Origin: Rhodopseudomonas telluris
GTDB taxonomy: Bacteria > Pseudomonadota > Alphaproteobacteria > Rhizobiales > Xanthobacteraceae
DNA length: 64,000 nucleotides
Assembly (NCBI RefSeq): GCF_042432815.1
Contig: NZ_JBHLWM010000008.1
Coordinates: 868,001-932,000, forward strand
Reading direction: 5' to 3'
Under the pieces are notes generated by a model. It saw only the letters and a list, made by a program, of their open reading frames with translations, ran no database searches and had not been told where the DNA came from. Within the stretch, counting starts at the first letter, position 1. Every line of letters begins with the position of its first letter. The position numbers were made by a program, and so were the translations under genes. This document shows positions 26,410-36,775 of this stretch, piece after piece.

Positions 26410-27387
26410 CTACCAGCGGAGCAGTGCAGCACCCCAGGTGAAGCCGCCGCCCATCGCTTCAAGCAGCACCAGATGGCCCTTCTGGATGCGTCCGTCGGCC
26501 ACTGCGGTGGCCAGCGCCAGCGGAATCGAGGCCGCCGAGGTGTTGCCGTGACGATCCACGGTCATCACCACCTTCTGCGGTGCAATATGAAGTTTCTGCG
26601 CGGACGCGTCGATGATGCGCTTGTTGGCCTGATGCGGCACGAACCAGTCGACGTTGTCGGCACTGGTGCCGCTGGCGTTGAACGCGTCGACGATAACGCC
26701 GGTGATCATGCCGACCGCGTGCTTGAAAACTTCGCGCCCTTCCATCCGGAGGTGGCCGGTGGTCTGCGTCGTCGACGGCCCGCCATCGACATAAAGCTTG
26801 TGCTTGTGCGCGCCGTCAGAACGCAGATGCGTGGTGAGCACGCCGCGATCGGCCGACGTGCCCCAGCCTTCCTGCGCCTCGAGCACGATCGCGCCGGCGC
26901 CGTCGCCGAACAGCACGCAGGTGCCGCGATCATTCCAGTCGAGAATGCGGGAGAACGTCTCCGCCCCGATCACCAGCGCGCGCTTGGCGGAGCCGCCGCG
27001 CAGGAAGTTGTCGGCCGTCGCCACCGCGAACACGAAGCCCGAGCACACCGCCTGAATATCGAAGGCGACGCCGTGATGGATGCCGAGCGCGGCCTGGACC
27101 TGCGTGGCGGTCGCCGGAAAGGTGTGGTCCGGAGTCGAGGTCGCGAGCACGATCAGATCGATCGACTGCGCGTCAACGCCGGCATTGGCGAGCGCCGCCT
27201 GCGCGGCCTTGGTGGCGAGATGCGAGGTGTATTCGCCCTCGGCGGCAATGTGGCGCTCCCGGATGCCGGTGCGCTGCACGATCCACTCGTCGGAGGTATC
27301 GACCTTCGCGGCCAGTTCGGCGTTGGTGAGGACCCGCTCCGGTAGATAAGCCCCGCAGCCCAGCACAACCGAACGTACCACAGTCAC
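26410..27387 (-). CDS. fabH: 3-oxoacyl-ACP synthase III (KAS III)
   Basis: Condenses acetyl-CoA with malonyl-ACP to begin type II fatty-acid synthesis. The catalytic Cys is in QAVCSGFVFAVA, the His in FVPHQANKRI and the Asn in HGNTSAASIPLA, forming the Cys-His-Asn triad. The N-terminal GCGAYLPERVLTN is typical. 325 aa. The GTG start overlaps the plsX stop (GTGA), so the two are translationally coupled, linking fatty-acid and phospholipid synthesis. Confidence 0.96.
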   Translation of the reverse strand: MTVVRSVVLGCGAYLPERVLTNAELAAKVDTSDEWIVQRTGIRERHIAAEGEYTSHLATKAAQAALANAGVDAQSIDLIVLATSTPDHTFPATATQVQAALGIHHGVAFDIQAVCSGFVFAVATADNFLRGGSAKRALVIGAETFSRILDWNDRGTCVLFGDGAGAIVLEAQEGWGTSADRGVLTTHLRSDGAHKHKLYVDGGPSTTQTTGHLRMEGREVFKHAVGMITGVIVDAFNASGTSADNVDWFVPHQANKRIIDASAQKLHIAPQKVVMTVDRHGNTSAASIPLALATAVADGRIQKGHLVLLEAMGGGFTWGAALLRW

Positions 27388-28445
27388 GAGACAGCCTCCT
27401 GAGCGGGCGGCGTCGAGACCAGCGCGCCAGCTTCACGATTGAGCGTTTGATTGATCTTGGTCAGGAGATCGTAGCGGACCATGTCATAACCAACATCGAC
27501 CGCATAGGCAAAGCCGTCGGCACTGGTTCCACCGTGGCTCTTGACCACGATTCCGTTAAGACCCAGGAAGACGCCGCCGTTGGACTTGTTGGGGTCCATC
27601 TTCTCTTTCAGCGCCTTGAAGGCGTCGCGGGCGAACAGATAGCCGATCTTCGAGCGCCAGGTCCTGGACATCGCGGCGCGCAGATATTCGCTAAGTTGCC
27701 GAGCGGTTCCTTCCGCGGCCTTCAGCGCGATGTTGCCCGAAAAGCCTTCCGACACGATCACGTCCGCGGCGCCCTTGCCGATGCCGTCGCCTTCGACGAA
27801 GCCGATGAATTCGAACCGTCGGGAATCCATCGCCCGCAGCAATTCGGCCGCCTCGCGGATCTCTTCGCCGCCCTTGATCTCCTCGACGCCGATATTGAGC
27901 AGGCCGACGGTCGGGCGTTCGAGATCGAACAGCACGCTGGCCATGGCGGCGCCCATCACGGCCAGAGCCTTCAAATGGTGAGCGTCGCCGCCGATGGTGG
28001 CGCCGAGATCGAGCACCACCGAATCGCCGCGCATTGTTGGCCAGGTCGCGGCGATGGCCGGACGGTCGATGCCGGGTAGCGTACGCAGGCAGAATCGCGC
28101 CATCGCCATCAGCGCACCGGTGTTGCCGGCGGAGACGGCAACGTCCGCGTCGCCCTTCTTCACCGCCTCGATCGCCTGCCACATCGACGATTTGTAGCGA
28201 CCGCGCCGCAGCGCCACGCTCGGCTTGTCGTGCATCGCCACCGCGACATCGGTGTGAATCACCCGCGCAGATTTTCTCAGCGCAGCATGTGCGGCCAGCT
28301 CTTCTTCGATGGAGGCGCTGTCACCGAACAGCAGAAATTCCGCATCGGGGTGTCGGCCGAGCGCGATCGCGGCCCCTGGCACCACGACCGATGGACCGAA
28401 ATCACCACCCATGGCGTCCAGTGCGATTCGAACCTTCTGGGGCAT
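27384..28445 (-). CDS. plsX: Phosphate acyltransferase PlsX
   Basis: Converts acyl-ACP to acyl-phosphate, the first step of the PlsX/PlsY phospholipid route. The start MPQKVRIALDAMGGDFGPSV at ATG 28445 is diagnostic; the frame is open for 61 codons upstream but those are not family-like. Further family segments include SAGNTGALMAMA and VGLLNIGVEEIKG. 353 aa. It is followed by fabH with a 4-nt overlap. Confidence 0.96.
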   Translation of the reverse strand: MPQKVRIALDAMGGDFGPSVVVPGAAIALGRHPDAEFLLFGDSASIEEELAAHAALRKSARVIHTDVAVAMHDKPSVALRRGRYKSSMWQAIEAVKKGDADVAVSAGNTGALMAMARFCLRTLPGIDRPAIAATWPTMRGDSVVLDLGATIGGDAHHLKALAVMGAAMASVLFDLERPTVGLLNIGVEEIKGGEEIREAAELLRAMDSRRFEFIGFVEGDGIGKGAADVIVSEGFSGNIALKAAEGTARQLSEYLRAAMSRTWRSKIGYLFARDAFKALKEKMDPNKSNGGVFLGLNGIVVKSHGGTSADGFAYAVDVGYDMVRYDLLTKINQTLNREAGALVSTPPAQEAVS

Positions 28446-28682
28446 GCCGTTCCGGAAACCCGTTCGCTTGCGGCCTGAAGCGCTTGGCCGCGACTTGGAA
28501 ATGCCCTGAGGCACGAAATGTCCAGGCACTTGGCGTGCAGCGCCGCACGCCTGATCGGGCCGGACAATAGCCGTTCCCGGCTCCGATACAACATCTTGAC
28601 CGGGCAGATTTAAGTCGCATTCCGGCATGCGGAGAACACAGTCGCAATTGCGAATCCTGCGCGTTGGCGCGATCTCCGTCCG

Positions 28683-29240
28683 CTACTCGCCTTTCGGCTT
28701 ACGCGCCGGCTTGGTCGAAGCCTTCAGCGCGCCAAGTGCGGCGAACGGATGCTCTTCGGGATCGTCCGCCTCGACGACCGGTTCGAACGATGCGTCCGGC
28801 TTGCGCGGATACGGATCGATGCCGAGAAACAGCGCATCGGCAGCGACCCGGCCGAGATCGATCACACCACGCTCGATCGCCTCCGGTGGATCGCCGGGAT
28901 CGGGTTCGCCGTCGTCGTCCACGGTCTCGGACAGTTCGCGAATCTGCTCCGGCGGCACGAACATCAGGTCGACCGTCTCGTCGATCTTGCTGTCGATCGG
29001 ATCGAGCGTCACCACGCAGACCTGCCCGACCGTCGCCTGCACACGCCCGGTGACATGCACGCGCCCACCGCTCAGAGGCGTCAGGTCGAAGCTGGCCTTC
29101 GCCGAACTCACGTCGCGCAGATCACCCAGCGTCGCCAGCGCGGCGCGCACTGGCTCGCTCGCCTCGATCTGCCGATGCAGCCCCGCGTCCGGAATCTGCA
29201 TCACCACCACCGGCTCGCGCCAGGGATTGTCGCCGCTCAT
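28683..29240 (-). CDS. YceD/DUF177 family protein
   Basis: Acidic 185-aa protein of the YceD family. These are often encoded next to rpmF and the plsX-fabH genes and have been connected to 23S rRNA and large-subunit accumulation; the biochemistry is not established. The pattern VHVTGRVQATVGQVCVVTLD with a Cys, then a Pro/acidic stretch (PDPGDPPEAIERGVIDLG), is the family core. The start at ATG 29240 (MSGDNPWREP) fits the family; the frame is open further upstream. No rpmF is found here. Confidence 0.85.
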   Translation of the reverse strand: MSGDNPWREPVVVMQIPDAGLHRQIEASEPVRAALATLGDLRDVSSAKASFDLTPLSGGRVHVTGRVQATVGQVCVVTLDPIDSKIDETVDLMFVPPEQIRELSETVDDDGEPDPGDPPEAIERGVIDLGRVAADALFLGIDPYPRKPDASFEPVVEADDPEEHPFAALGALKASTKPARKPKGE

Positions 29241-29256
29241 CTCGATGTCCTTCGTC

Positions 29257-29796
29257 TCAAGCAGAGGCCGGCGCGGCAAACCGCAACTCGCCGCTGCGCA
29301 ATTTGGCCGGCTCGATGCCGTCCAGCGTGTCGATTGTCTTCCGGACATAGGAGGCCAGCCGGCGCGCATTTTCAATGTCTGCGCCGTCGAGAACGTTCCG
29401 GTTGAGTGCGATCGCCAGCGCCTCGTCGCCTTCGGTCATCGCCAGGTCGTAGGCGGCGGAGCGACCGTAGAATGCTTCGCCGAAGGCCTGCATGCGCTTG
29501 GGCACCGACAGGTCGCCGACCCCGAGTTCGCGCAGATTGGCGTCGAGATCGCTGCAGAAATAGTCGAACAGCGCCTGGGCGAAGGTCGAGGCGTCCTGAA
29601 CCGCCCGAATCCGCCGCAGCACCAGCCAGAGATGGACGACGATCATCTCGAATCGGCCATTCACCGTGTCGGCGACGCCATATTGCTGGTAAAACGCCGG
29701 TTCTCGGGCTTGCGCCACGATCATGCCATAGATCGCCTCGATGGTGCCGCGCGACGGCGTCCGGGGCGGACGGAAGTGGTTGAACGGCCAGATCAT
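29257..29796 (-). CDS. Ubiquinol-cytochrome c chaperone (Cbp3 family)
   Basis: Putative assembly factor for the cytochrome bc1 complex, related to mitochondrial Cbp3/UQCC1. The 179-aa protein has the family stretch AIYGMIVAQAREPAFYQQYG, the RFEMIVVHLWLVLRRI segment, ALFDYFCSDLDANLRELGVGD and KRMQAFGEAFYGR. It starts at ATG 29796 (MIWPFNHFR), which fits the family. It is coupled to the YceD gene after 16 bp. Soluble, cytosolic face. Confidence 0.85.
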   Translation of the reverse strand: MIWPFNHFRPPRTPSRGTIEAIYGMIVAQAREPAFYQQYGVADTVNGRFEMIVVHLWLVLRRIRAVQDASTFAQALFDYFCSDLDANLRELGVGDLSVPKRMQAFGEAFYGRSAAYDLAMTEGDEALAIALNRNVLDGADIENARRLASYVRKTIDTLDGIEPAKLRSGELRFAAPASA

Positions 29797-29894
29797 TGTG
29801 GGTTCCTGACGCGGGCCCTTCGGGATTGCAATCCGAATGCCTGCCCGGTACGTCAACGCCTTGCGCGATGCAAGGGGATGGAGCCTGCTTTCGG

Positions 29895-30371
29895 ATGAGA
29901 CATTCGATCGAACGAAGCCGTCGCGGCGGCCTGCGCGCGGCGGTCCGTCGTGCCATCGGCCCGGCGCTCGCGCTGGGACTGCTCGGTGCCGGCCTGTCGG
30001 CCTGCACCTCTGAGCAATTCCAGAAGGGCTACATCCTGCCCAACGGCGCGCTCGAACAGATTCCGATCGGCGCCAGCCAGGATCAGGTGCTGATCGTGAT
30101 GGGCACGCCGTCCACCGTCGCCACGCTGAACGGTGAAGTGTTCTACTACATTTCGCAGCGCTCGGAGCGCCCGGTCGCGTTCATGCCGCAGAAGGTGGTC
30201 GATCAGCGCGTCATCGCGATCTATTTCGACCAGAACCGCCAGGTCCGCCGTATCGCCAATTACGGCCTGCAGGACGGCAAGATCTTCGACTTCATCAGCC
30301 GCACCACGCCCACCTCCGGTCAGGAGATGAGCTATCTGGCGCCGCTGTTCAGGCTGATCAGTTTCCGTTGA
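29895..30371 (+). CDS. bamE: BamE/SmpA (OmlA) outer-membrane lipoprotein
   Basis: Lipoprotein of the beta-barrel assembly machinery. The N-terminus is basic (MRHSIERSRRGG) and leads to a hydrophobic stretch ending in a lipobox LSAC, with Cys at about residue 37. The SmpA/OmlA core follows (LEQIPIGASQDQVLIVMGTP, then VFYYISQRSERPVAF). ATG 29895 is chosen, with GGAG about 11 nt upstream; an in-frame ATG at 29868 is possible. 158 aa. It is divergent from the bc1 chaperone gene, and its stop codon sits in a perfect palindrome. Confidence 0.92.
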   Translation: MRHSIERSRRGGLRAAVRRAIGPALALGLLGAGLSACTSEQFQKGYILPNGALEQIPIGASQDQVLIVMGTPSTVATLNGEVFYYISQRSERPVAFMPQKVVDQRVIAIYFDQNRQVRRIANYGLQDGKIFDFISRTTPTSGQEMSYLAPLFRLISFR

Positions 30372-30384
30372 ACGGAAACTGATC
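30356..30384. repeat. 29-bp palindrome across the bamE stop codon
   Basis: GATCAGTTTCCGTT (30356-30369) and AACGGAAACTGATC (30371-30384) are perfect 14-bp inverted repeats around one central G. The bamE TGA at 30369-30371 lies at the centre, so the left arm is coding. No T-run follows. It may act as an mRNA 3' hairpin or as a protein-binding palindrome. Confidence 0.8.
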
Positions 30385-30498
30385 ACGACGCCGACGCGTC
30401 CGGCGGGGATGATCGAGCGCCGCGACAGCGCGGCGCTTGCCGGTGTGGGCCCCCGCCTCTAGGCTTCCTGAAAATACAAGCCTCAGGGAGTCAACGCC

Positions 30499-31494
30499 GT
30501 GACCTACCTTTCGCGCCGCCGTCTTCTCGGCGGAGCCGCCGCTCTGTCCGCCGCCGCCATCCTGCCTCGCCGCGCGCTCGGTGACTGGAAGCCGACCGAA
30601 ACCATCCGCATCATCGTGCCCGCCGCTGCCGGCGGCTCGACCGACGTGATGGGCCGCCTGCTCGGACAGCAGTTGCAGGCATCTTGGGGCCAATCGACCG
30701 TCGTGGAGAATCGCTCCGGCGGTGGCGGCACCATCGGCACGGCCGAGGCCGCGCGGCAGAAGGGCGACGGCCACACCATCCTGGTCGGCAATCCCGGGCC
30801 GAACGCAATCGCGTACAGCATCTTCAAGAACCTCAGCTACAAGCCGGATCAGCTGCTGCCGGTCTCCAACATGATCCGGATTCCCAACATCGTCGCGGCG
30901 CATCCCTCGACTGGACTGAAATCGATCCCCGAACTGATCGCGTATCTGAAGGCCAATGCGGACAAGCTGACCTGGGGCTCGTCTGGCGTCGGCCAGAGCC
31001 CGCATCTCACCGGCGCCTGGTTTTTGCAGCTTACCGGACTGAAGATGACCCACGTGCCCTTCCGCGGCGCCGGCCCGGCGCTGCAGGCGGCGCTCGGCGG
31101 CGACATCCAGATTCTGTTCGACAACCTCTATCCGAGCCTGCCGCAGGTGCTCGACGGCAAACTCACCGGCCTCGCCGTCACCACCACCGACCGCAGCGAT
31201 CAGGCGCCGCAACTGCCGACCGTGCGCGAAAGCGCGCCGGAGCTCGACAAGTTCGATGTGTCGTCGTGGTTCGGCGTCTTCCTGCCGAAGGGCGCATCGC
31301 CGGAGATCGTCGCGGCGCTCAACCAGCAGATCAAGCTGGTACTCGCGCGCGACGATGTCAAAAAGAACATCGCCACGATGGGCGCCCGTGCCGACTACGG
31401 GACGCCGCAGCAATTCCAGCAGTTCGTCGAGGCCGAGACCGCCAAGTTCAAGGGCATCATCGACCGCGAGGGATTGCAGATGGAAGTGAAGTAA
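30499..31494 (+). CDS. TctC/Bug family periplasmic substrate-binding protein
   Basis: Extracytoplasmic solute-binding protein of the tripartite tricarboxylate (TTT) transporter family, probably binding a carboxylic acid. The N-terminus has a twin-arginine-like signal (LSRRRLLGGAAALSAAAILP). The Bug fold motifs are seen: IRIIVPAAAGGSTDVMGRLL, GGGGTIGTAEAARQKGDGHT, and LTWGSSGVGQSPHLTG. 331 aa. A GGGAG box lies 8 nt upstream of the GTG. No tctA or tctB membrane partner is nearby; such orphan genes are common in Betaproteobacteria and Bradyrhizobium. Confidence 0.9.
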   Translation: MTYLSRRRLLGGAAALSAAAILPRRALGDWKPTETIRIIVPAAAGGSTDVMGRLLGQQLQASWGQSTVVENRSGGGGTIGTAEAARQKGDGHTILVGNPGPNAIAYSIFKNLSYKPDQLLPVSNMIRIPNIVAAHPSTGLKSIPELIAYLKANADKLTWGSSGVGQSPHLTGAWFLQLTGLKMTHVPFRGAGPALQAALGGDIQILFDNLYPSLPQVLDGKLTGLAVTTTDRSDQAPQLPTVRESAPELDKFDVSSWFGVFLPKGASPEIVAALNQQIKLVLARDDVKKNIATMGARADYGTPQQFQQFVEAETAKFKGIIDREGLQMEVK

Positions 31495-31547
31495 CAAAGC
31501 GGATCGAACTAACTTACCTCATCATTCAGACGCCGCCTCACCCGCAG

Positions 31548-31669
31548 CGTCATTTTGAGGTGCCAGCCGTGTCGCGCGCTCGCGCGGCGCGGCTGGCCTC
31601 GAAGGATGGGCCGCACGTTCTGTCGCAGTCCTCCTTCGAGCCTCGCTGCGCTTGCACCTCAGGATGACG
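31548..31669. repeat. RPE-like palindromic intergenic element (type B)
   Basis: An imperfect inverted repeat between CGTCATTTTGAGG and CCTCAGGATGACG, with inner arms CCTCGAAGGATG and CTCCTTCGAG. The same outer and inner words occur at 52347-52452 and, degraded, near 37823. Such elements are widespread in this group. Confidence 0.8.
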
Positions 31670-31705
31670 ACCGACCGCGCCGGACGGCCGAGTGCATCCT
31701 TCCGC

Positions 31706-32575
31706 TCACGCCAGCCCCTTTGTCCGCGCCCACTCAGCAATCAGCTCGTTGACGCGGTCGGGCGCGTCCTGCTGTACCCAATGCGAGACGCCGGGCAGTT
31801 TGCGCAGGGTGAAATCGGCGACGTGCTGCTCGTTGCCTTGCGTCAGTGCGATGTCGAGCGCGAGGTCGTCCTCACCCCAGATCATCAGCGTCGGCACGGT
31901 CAGCTTCGGATGCGTTCCCGCACCTCGTTCCAGCACAGGGAAGTTCGCACGGTAGTAATTGATCATGGCGGTCGCTGCGCCCGGCTCGATCGCGTTCTGC
32001 CGATAGATTTCGATCTGCGCGTCGGAGATCTTGCCGCTGTGCTGGCGGAACATTTGCGCGAGCGGCTTGCCGAGCTCGCGCGTCATCAGCCATTCCGGCA
32101 GCCACGGCAGCTGGAAGAACGCGACGTACCAGGACTTGCGCTTCTGCCGCCAACCATCGGCCAGCACCCGCGCGAAGACGTCCGGATGTGGTGCATTGAG
32201 GATGATCAGCGCGTCGAGCGCGAGCTTGCCGCGTAGCGCCGTCTGCCAGGCGATGACGCCGCCCCAGTCATGTCCGATCAAAATCCTGCGGCGGCCGCCC
32301 AGCACTGCAAACAGCGCAGCGACGTCGTCGGTCAGGTGATCGAGATGATAGGCGGCCTTGCCCGTCGGCCGCGACGAGCCGCCATAACCGCGCAGATCCG
32401 GCGCGATGGCGTGCCAGCCGAGACCGGCCAGAAACGGCAGTTGCCGCGACCACGACTGCCGCGCCTCCGGGAAGCCGTGCAGCAGAATCGCCGTTGTATC
32501 GCCCTCACCCGCTTGGTCGGTCGCGAAGGTCAGGCCATTGGCGGCAACCGTGGAGGTGCGGATCGAGGGCGCCAC
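31706..32575 (-). CDS. Alpha/beta hydrolase, epoxide-hydrolase-like
   Basis: Predicted soluble hydrolase of the alpha/beta fold, 289 aa. The oxyanion HGFPE motif (residues 34-38) and the nucleophile elbow GHDWGG with Asp nucleophile match epoxide hydrolases and related dehalogenases. Catalytic His near the C-terminus is in GVSHWVQQDAP, and an acidic member in MIWGEDDLALD. An Asp nucleophile excludes ordinary Ser esterases. Substrate is unknown; a dehalogenase role cannot be excluded. Confidence 0.87.
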   Translation of the reverse strand: MAPSIRTSTVAANGLTFATDQAGEGDTTAILLHGFPEARQSWSRQLPFLAGLGWHAIAPDLRGYGGSSRPTGKAAYHLDHLTDDVAALFAVLGGRRRILIGHDWGGVIAWQTALRGKLALDALIILNAPHPDVFARVLADGWRQKRKSWYVAFFQLPWLPEWLMTRELGKPLAQMFRQHSGKISDAQIEIYRQNAIEPGAATAMINYYRANFPVLERGAGTHPKLTVPTLMIWGEDDLALDIALTQGNEQHVADFTLRKLPGVSHWVQQDAPDRVNELIAEWARTKGLA

Positions 32576-32578
32576 CGA

Positions 32579-32734
32579 TCAGCTCGACTTGTTGATCTTC
32601 TTTATCTTGGCGTCGGTGGTCTCGATGGACGATGCCAGCTCGAGAATCGCCTTCGACAACAATTCGATCGCCTCCTTCTGATCCTGCGACTTCGACGCTC
32701 GCAGCGCGTAATTCTTGGCGGACGACAGCGACAT
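32579..32734 (-). CDS. Small helical protein (51 aa), uncharacterised
   Basis: MSLSSAKNYALRASKSQDQK followed by a helical, Ile/Leu/Glu/Lys-rich segment (EAIELLSKAILELASSI) and a basic tail (KIKKINKSS). It looks like a short amphipathic helical or coiled-coil protein with no membrane segment. GAGGAG lies 9 nt before ATG 32734, a good ribosome binding site. I do not recognise a named family. It lies immediately upstream of the alpha/beta hydrolase (stop 32579, hydrolase start 32575) and may be cotranscribed with it. Confidence 0.75.
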   Translation of the reverse strand: MSLSSAKNYALRASKSQDQKEAIELLSKAILELASSIETTDAKIKKINKSS

Positions 32735-32834
32735 TCGGTGGCTCCTCATTGGCATTCGAACCGCGCCAACCATCCATGCTTCGGAGCGCCGCGCAAGGGT
32801 GTGGCTGCTTGCCATGAGCCGCGCCACCAAACGA

Positions 32835-32865
32835 AGAGCCCCGCGATTTGCACCGCGGGGCTCTT
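32835..32865 (-). terminator. Terminator of the DUF2171 gene
   Basis: AAGAGCCCCGCG and CGCGGGGCTCTT form a perfect 12-bp stem with a 7-nt loop, followed on the minus strand by CGTTT. It lies 40 nt past the stop of the small DUF2171 gene. Confidence 0.7.
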
Positions 32866-32905
32866 GGCGAAATGTCTGCCTTGGCGCGACGACCAGGACC
32901 GAGAC

Positions 32906-33148
32906 CTACTTTTCTTGCTCCATCGTCACCGCGACGCTGGCGTTGGCCGACAGCCGGACCTTGTCGCCTTCGACCTCGGCCACCAGGCCGCCGTCGATGA
33001 AGTGGTGGTGGCCCTTGTGGCTGCCCTCGCCGCTGTCCTTCTTGGTCAGCTTGATGCGGCTGCCCTCGACCTTGTCGACGGTGCCGACATGCGCACCGTC
33101 GGCGCCGATGACTTCCATATGCTCTTTGATTCCGCTTACGCCGCTCAT
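32906..33148 (-). CDS. DUF2171-type small protein (80 aa)
   Basis: Small acidic protein resembling the DUF2171/PRC-barrel-like group: MSGVSGIKEHMEVIGADGAH followed by VGTVDKVEGSRIKL, a His-rich patch (SHKGHHHFIDGG) and a C-terminal beta-like VAEVEGDKVRLSANASVAV. The conserved VGTVD pattern recalls a PRC-barrel. AAGGA lies 7 nt upstream of ATG 33148. It has its own terminator downstream and the hppA terminator upstream, so it is probably monocistronic. Function unknown. Confidence 0.8.
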   Translation of the reverse strand: MSGVSGIKEHMEVIGADGAHVGTVDKVEGSRIKLTKKDSGEGSHKGHHHFIDGGLVAEVEGDKVRLSANASVAVTMEQEK

Positions 33149-33235
33149 GCGAGATTCCTTCCGAGAGTTGGGCACGGTTAACGCCCCCGGTTCCGATAGG
33201 TTCAATCGCAGGTGCCGCCCGAGTCCCCTTGAAAC

Positions 33236-33266
33236 GAAAACCCCGCGGCTCGCGCCGCGGGGCTTT
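33236..33266 (-). terminator. Rho-independent terminator of hppA
   Basis: CCCCGCGGC and GCCGCGGGG form a perfect 9-bp stem with a 4-nt loop, followed on the minus strand by TTTTCGTTTC. It lies 25 nt beyond the hppA stop. Confidence 0.8.
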
Positions 33267-33290
33267 GTTTCAACCAACTGCCTCGGCGCG

Positions 33291-35411
<2,121 letters not shown>

Positions 35412-35640
35412 TCCCTGATGCCTCAGTCCCGAGTTTCACCCCCGTGCCTGCAACGCGGGAGCGATGCGGGCGCGCAACAAGATGGCCTGCCCTCTTCCCG
35501 GGGCAGCCTCAAATCGGTGCGAACCTTGCCGCAATCACGGGTGCTCTGCAATCGCTGCGAATGGATGAACGCGGGCTTTTCCCGCCGCCTCGGACCAATT
35601 CCAGAATGACCCTCAGCTTGCGATTACCTGTCACTAACCG

Positions 35641-36618
35641 TCAGAAATGACTGTACGACAAAGCTGTCAGCGAAACTTCACAACCATTCGCATCGAGCCA
35701 TTGCGGTGCAGCAGTTCCGCTTGCTGCAGTGCCGATGACTGCGACCGGAACTGATGATCGTTGCGCCGCAGCAAGGAAAGAGTCGAGCTGATCTGCTGCG
35801 ACGCCGCAAAGTAATTCGTAGTCATCGCCACCGCTGAGAATGCGTTGCAGTGCAGCGGCGCTGCTGTTGATCATCCGGTGCGCCGCCAATGACATTGGGA
35901 CGGCCGTCGCATCAAGCACGGCGGTGACGCCGGAGGCGGCGCACATCTTGGCGAGATCGCCCGCGAGGCCGTCGGAGACATCCATCGCCGCGCGGGCATG
36001 AGCGCGCACTGCCTCGGCCAGCGCCGAGCGCGGCTGCGGCTCGCGATAGCGGCCGATCAGGAAGGCGCGATCCGCCTCGCTCGTCGCGACAGCCCGCCCC
36101 TGCAGCAAATCGAGCCCGAGCGCCGCATCCCCGATCGTCCCGCTGACCACGATCCGATCGCCGGGCTGCAGGGCGTCGCGGCGAACCATCGTGCCGGGCG
36201 GCACCCGGCCGAAGGCGGTGACAGAGATCATCATCGGTCCCGGAGTCGACACCGTGTCGCCGCCGAGCAGCGGGCAGCCATAGGCGAGCGAGTCGGTGCC
36301 GAGGGCTTCGGCAAATGGCGCGAGAAACGACTCATCGGCGTTACGCAGGGCCAGCGTCAGCAGGAAGCCGGCCGGCGTCGCGCCCTTGGCGGCGAGATCG
36401 GACAGATTGACCCGCAGCGCCTTGCGGGCGATCGCCGCCGGTGGATCGGTTGGCAGATAATGCACGCCCTCGACGATCGCGTCGGTGGTCAGCACCAGGT
36501 CGCTGCCCGACGCCGCCAGCACTGCCGCGTCGTCCACCAGCCCCCGCGCGCCCGGATCGGTCGCGAGCGGCTTGAAATAGCGGGCGATCAGGTCGTCTTC
36601 ACCGGAGGGCATGGGCAT
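35641..36618 (-). CDS. thiL: Thiamine-monophosphate kinase
   Basis: ATP-dependent phosphorylation of thiamine monophosphate to thiamine diphosphate. Motifs: DDLIARYFKPL and GLVDDAAVLAASG near the N-terminus, the metal site TTDAIVEGVHYLP, and DVSDGLAGDLAKM. About 325 aa. The start is uncertain: two adjacent ATGs (36618 and 36612) precede the conserved GEDDLIARYF, neither with a strong ribosome binding site. It is the last gene of the ribDE-ribH-nusB-thiL set, an order shared by many alphaproteobacteria. Confidence 0.93.
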   Translation of the reverse strand: MPMPSGEDDLIARYFKPLATDPGARGLVDDAAVLAASGSDLVLTTDAIVEGVHYLPTDPPAAIARKALRVNLSDLAAKGATPAGFLLTLALRNADESFLAPFAEALGTDSLAYGCPLLGGDTVSTPGPMMISVTAFGRVPPGTMVRRDALQPGDRIVVSGTIGDAALGLDLLQGRAVATSEADRAFLIGRYREPQPRSALAEAVRAHARAAMDVSDGLAGDLAKMCAASGVTAVLDATAVPMSLAAHRMINSSAAALQRILSGGDDYELLCGVAADQLDSFLAAAQRSSVPVAVIGTAASGTAAPQWLDANGCEVSLTALSYSHF

Positions 36619-36651
36619 CCACACGCTGCAGTCATTCCGGGATGCGCCTCT

Positions 36652-36687
36652 ATTTGGGCGCAAGCCCGAATTTAGGCGCAGGCCCGA
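36652..36687. repeat. 18-bp tandem duplication upstream of thiL
   Basis: Positions 36652-36669 and 36670-36687 are adjacent copies of an 18-nt unit that differ at two bases (units 5 and 12). The unit is ATTTGGGCGCAAGCCCGA in the first copy. They lie between nusB and thiL, just upstream of the thiL start. Confidence 0.8.
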
Positions 36688-36775
36688 AATCCATACGCCC
36701 TGCAGTGGTTATGGATTCCGGACTTGATCGCGTCGCTCGCAATCCGGACTGACAACCGAAATGCGGTCGGATCGA

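Noticed and set aside
31706..32575. Fluoroacetate dehalogenase
   Set aside because: R. palustris has a known dehalogenase of this fold, but the elbow here is GHDWGG and the rest reads as epoxide-hydrolase-like, so I did not assign it.
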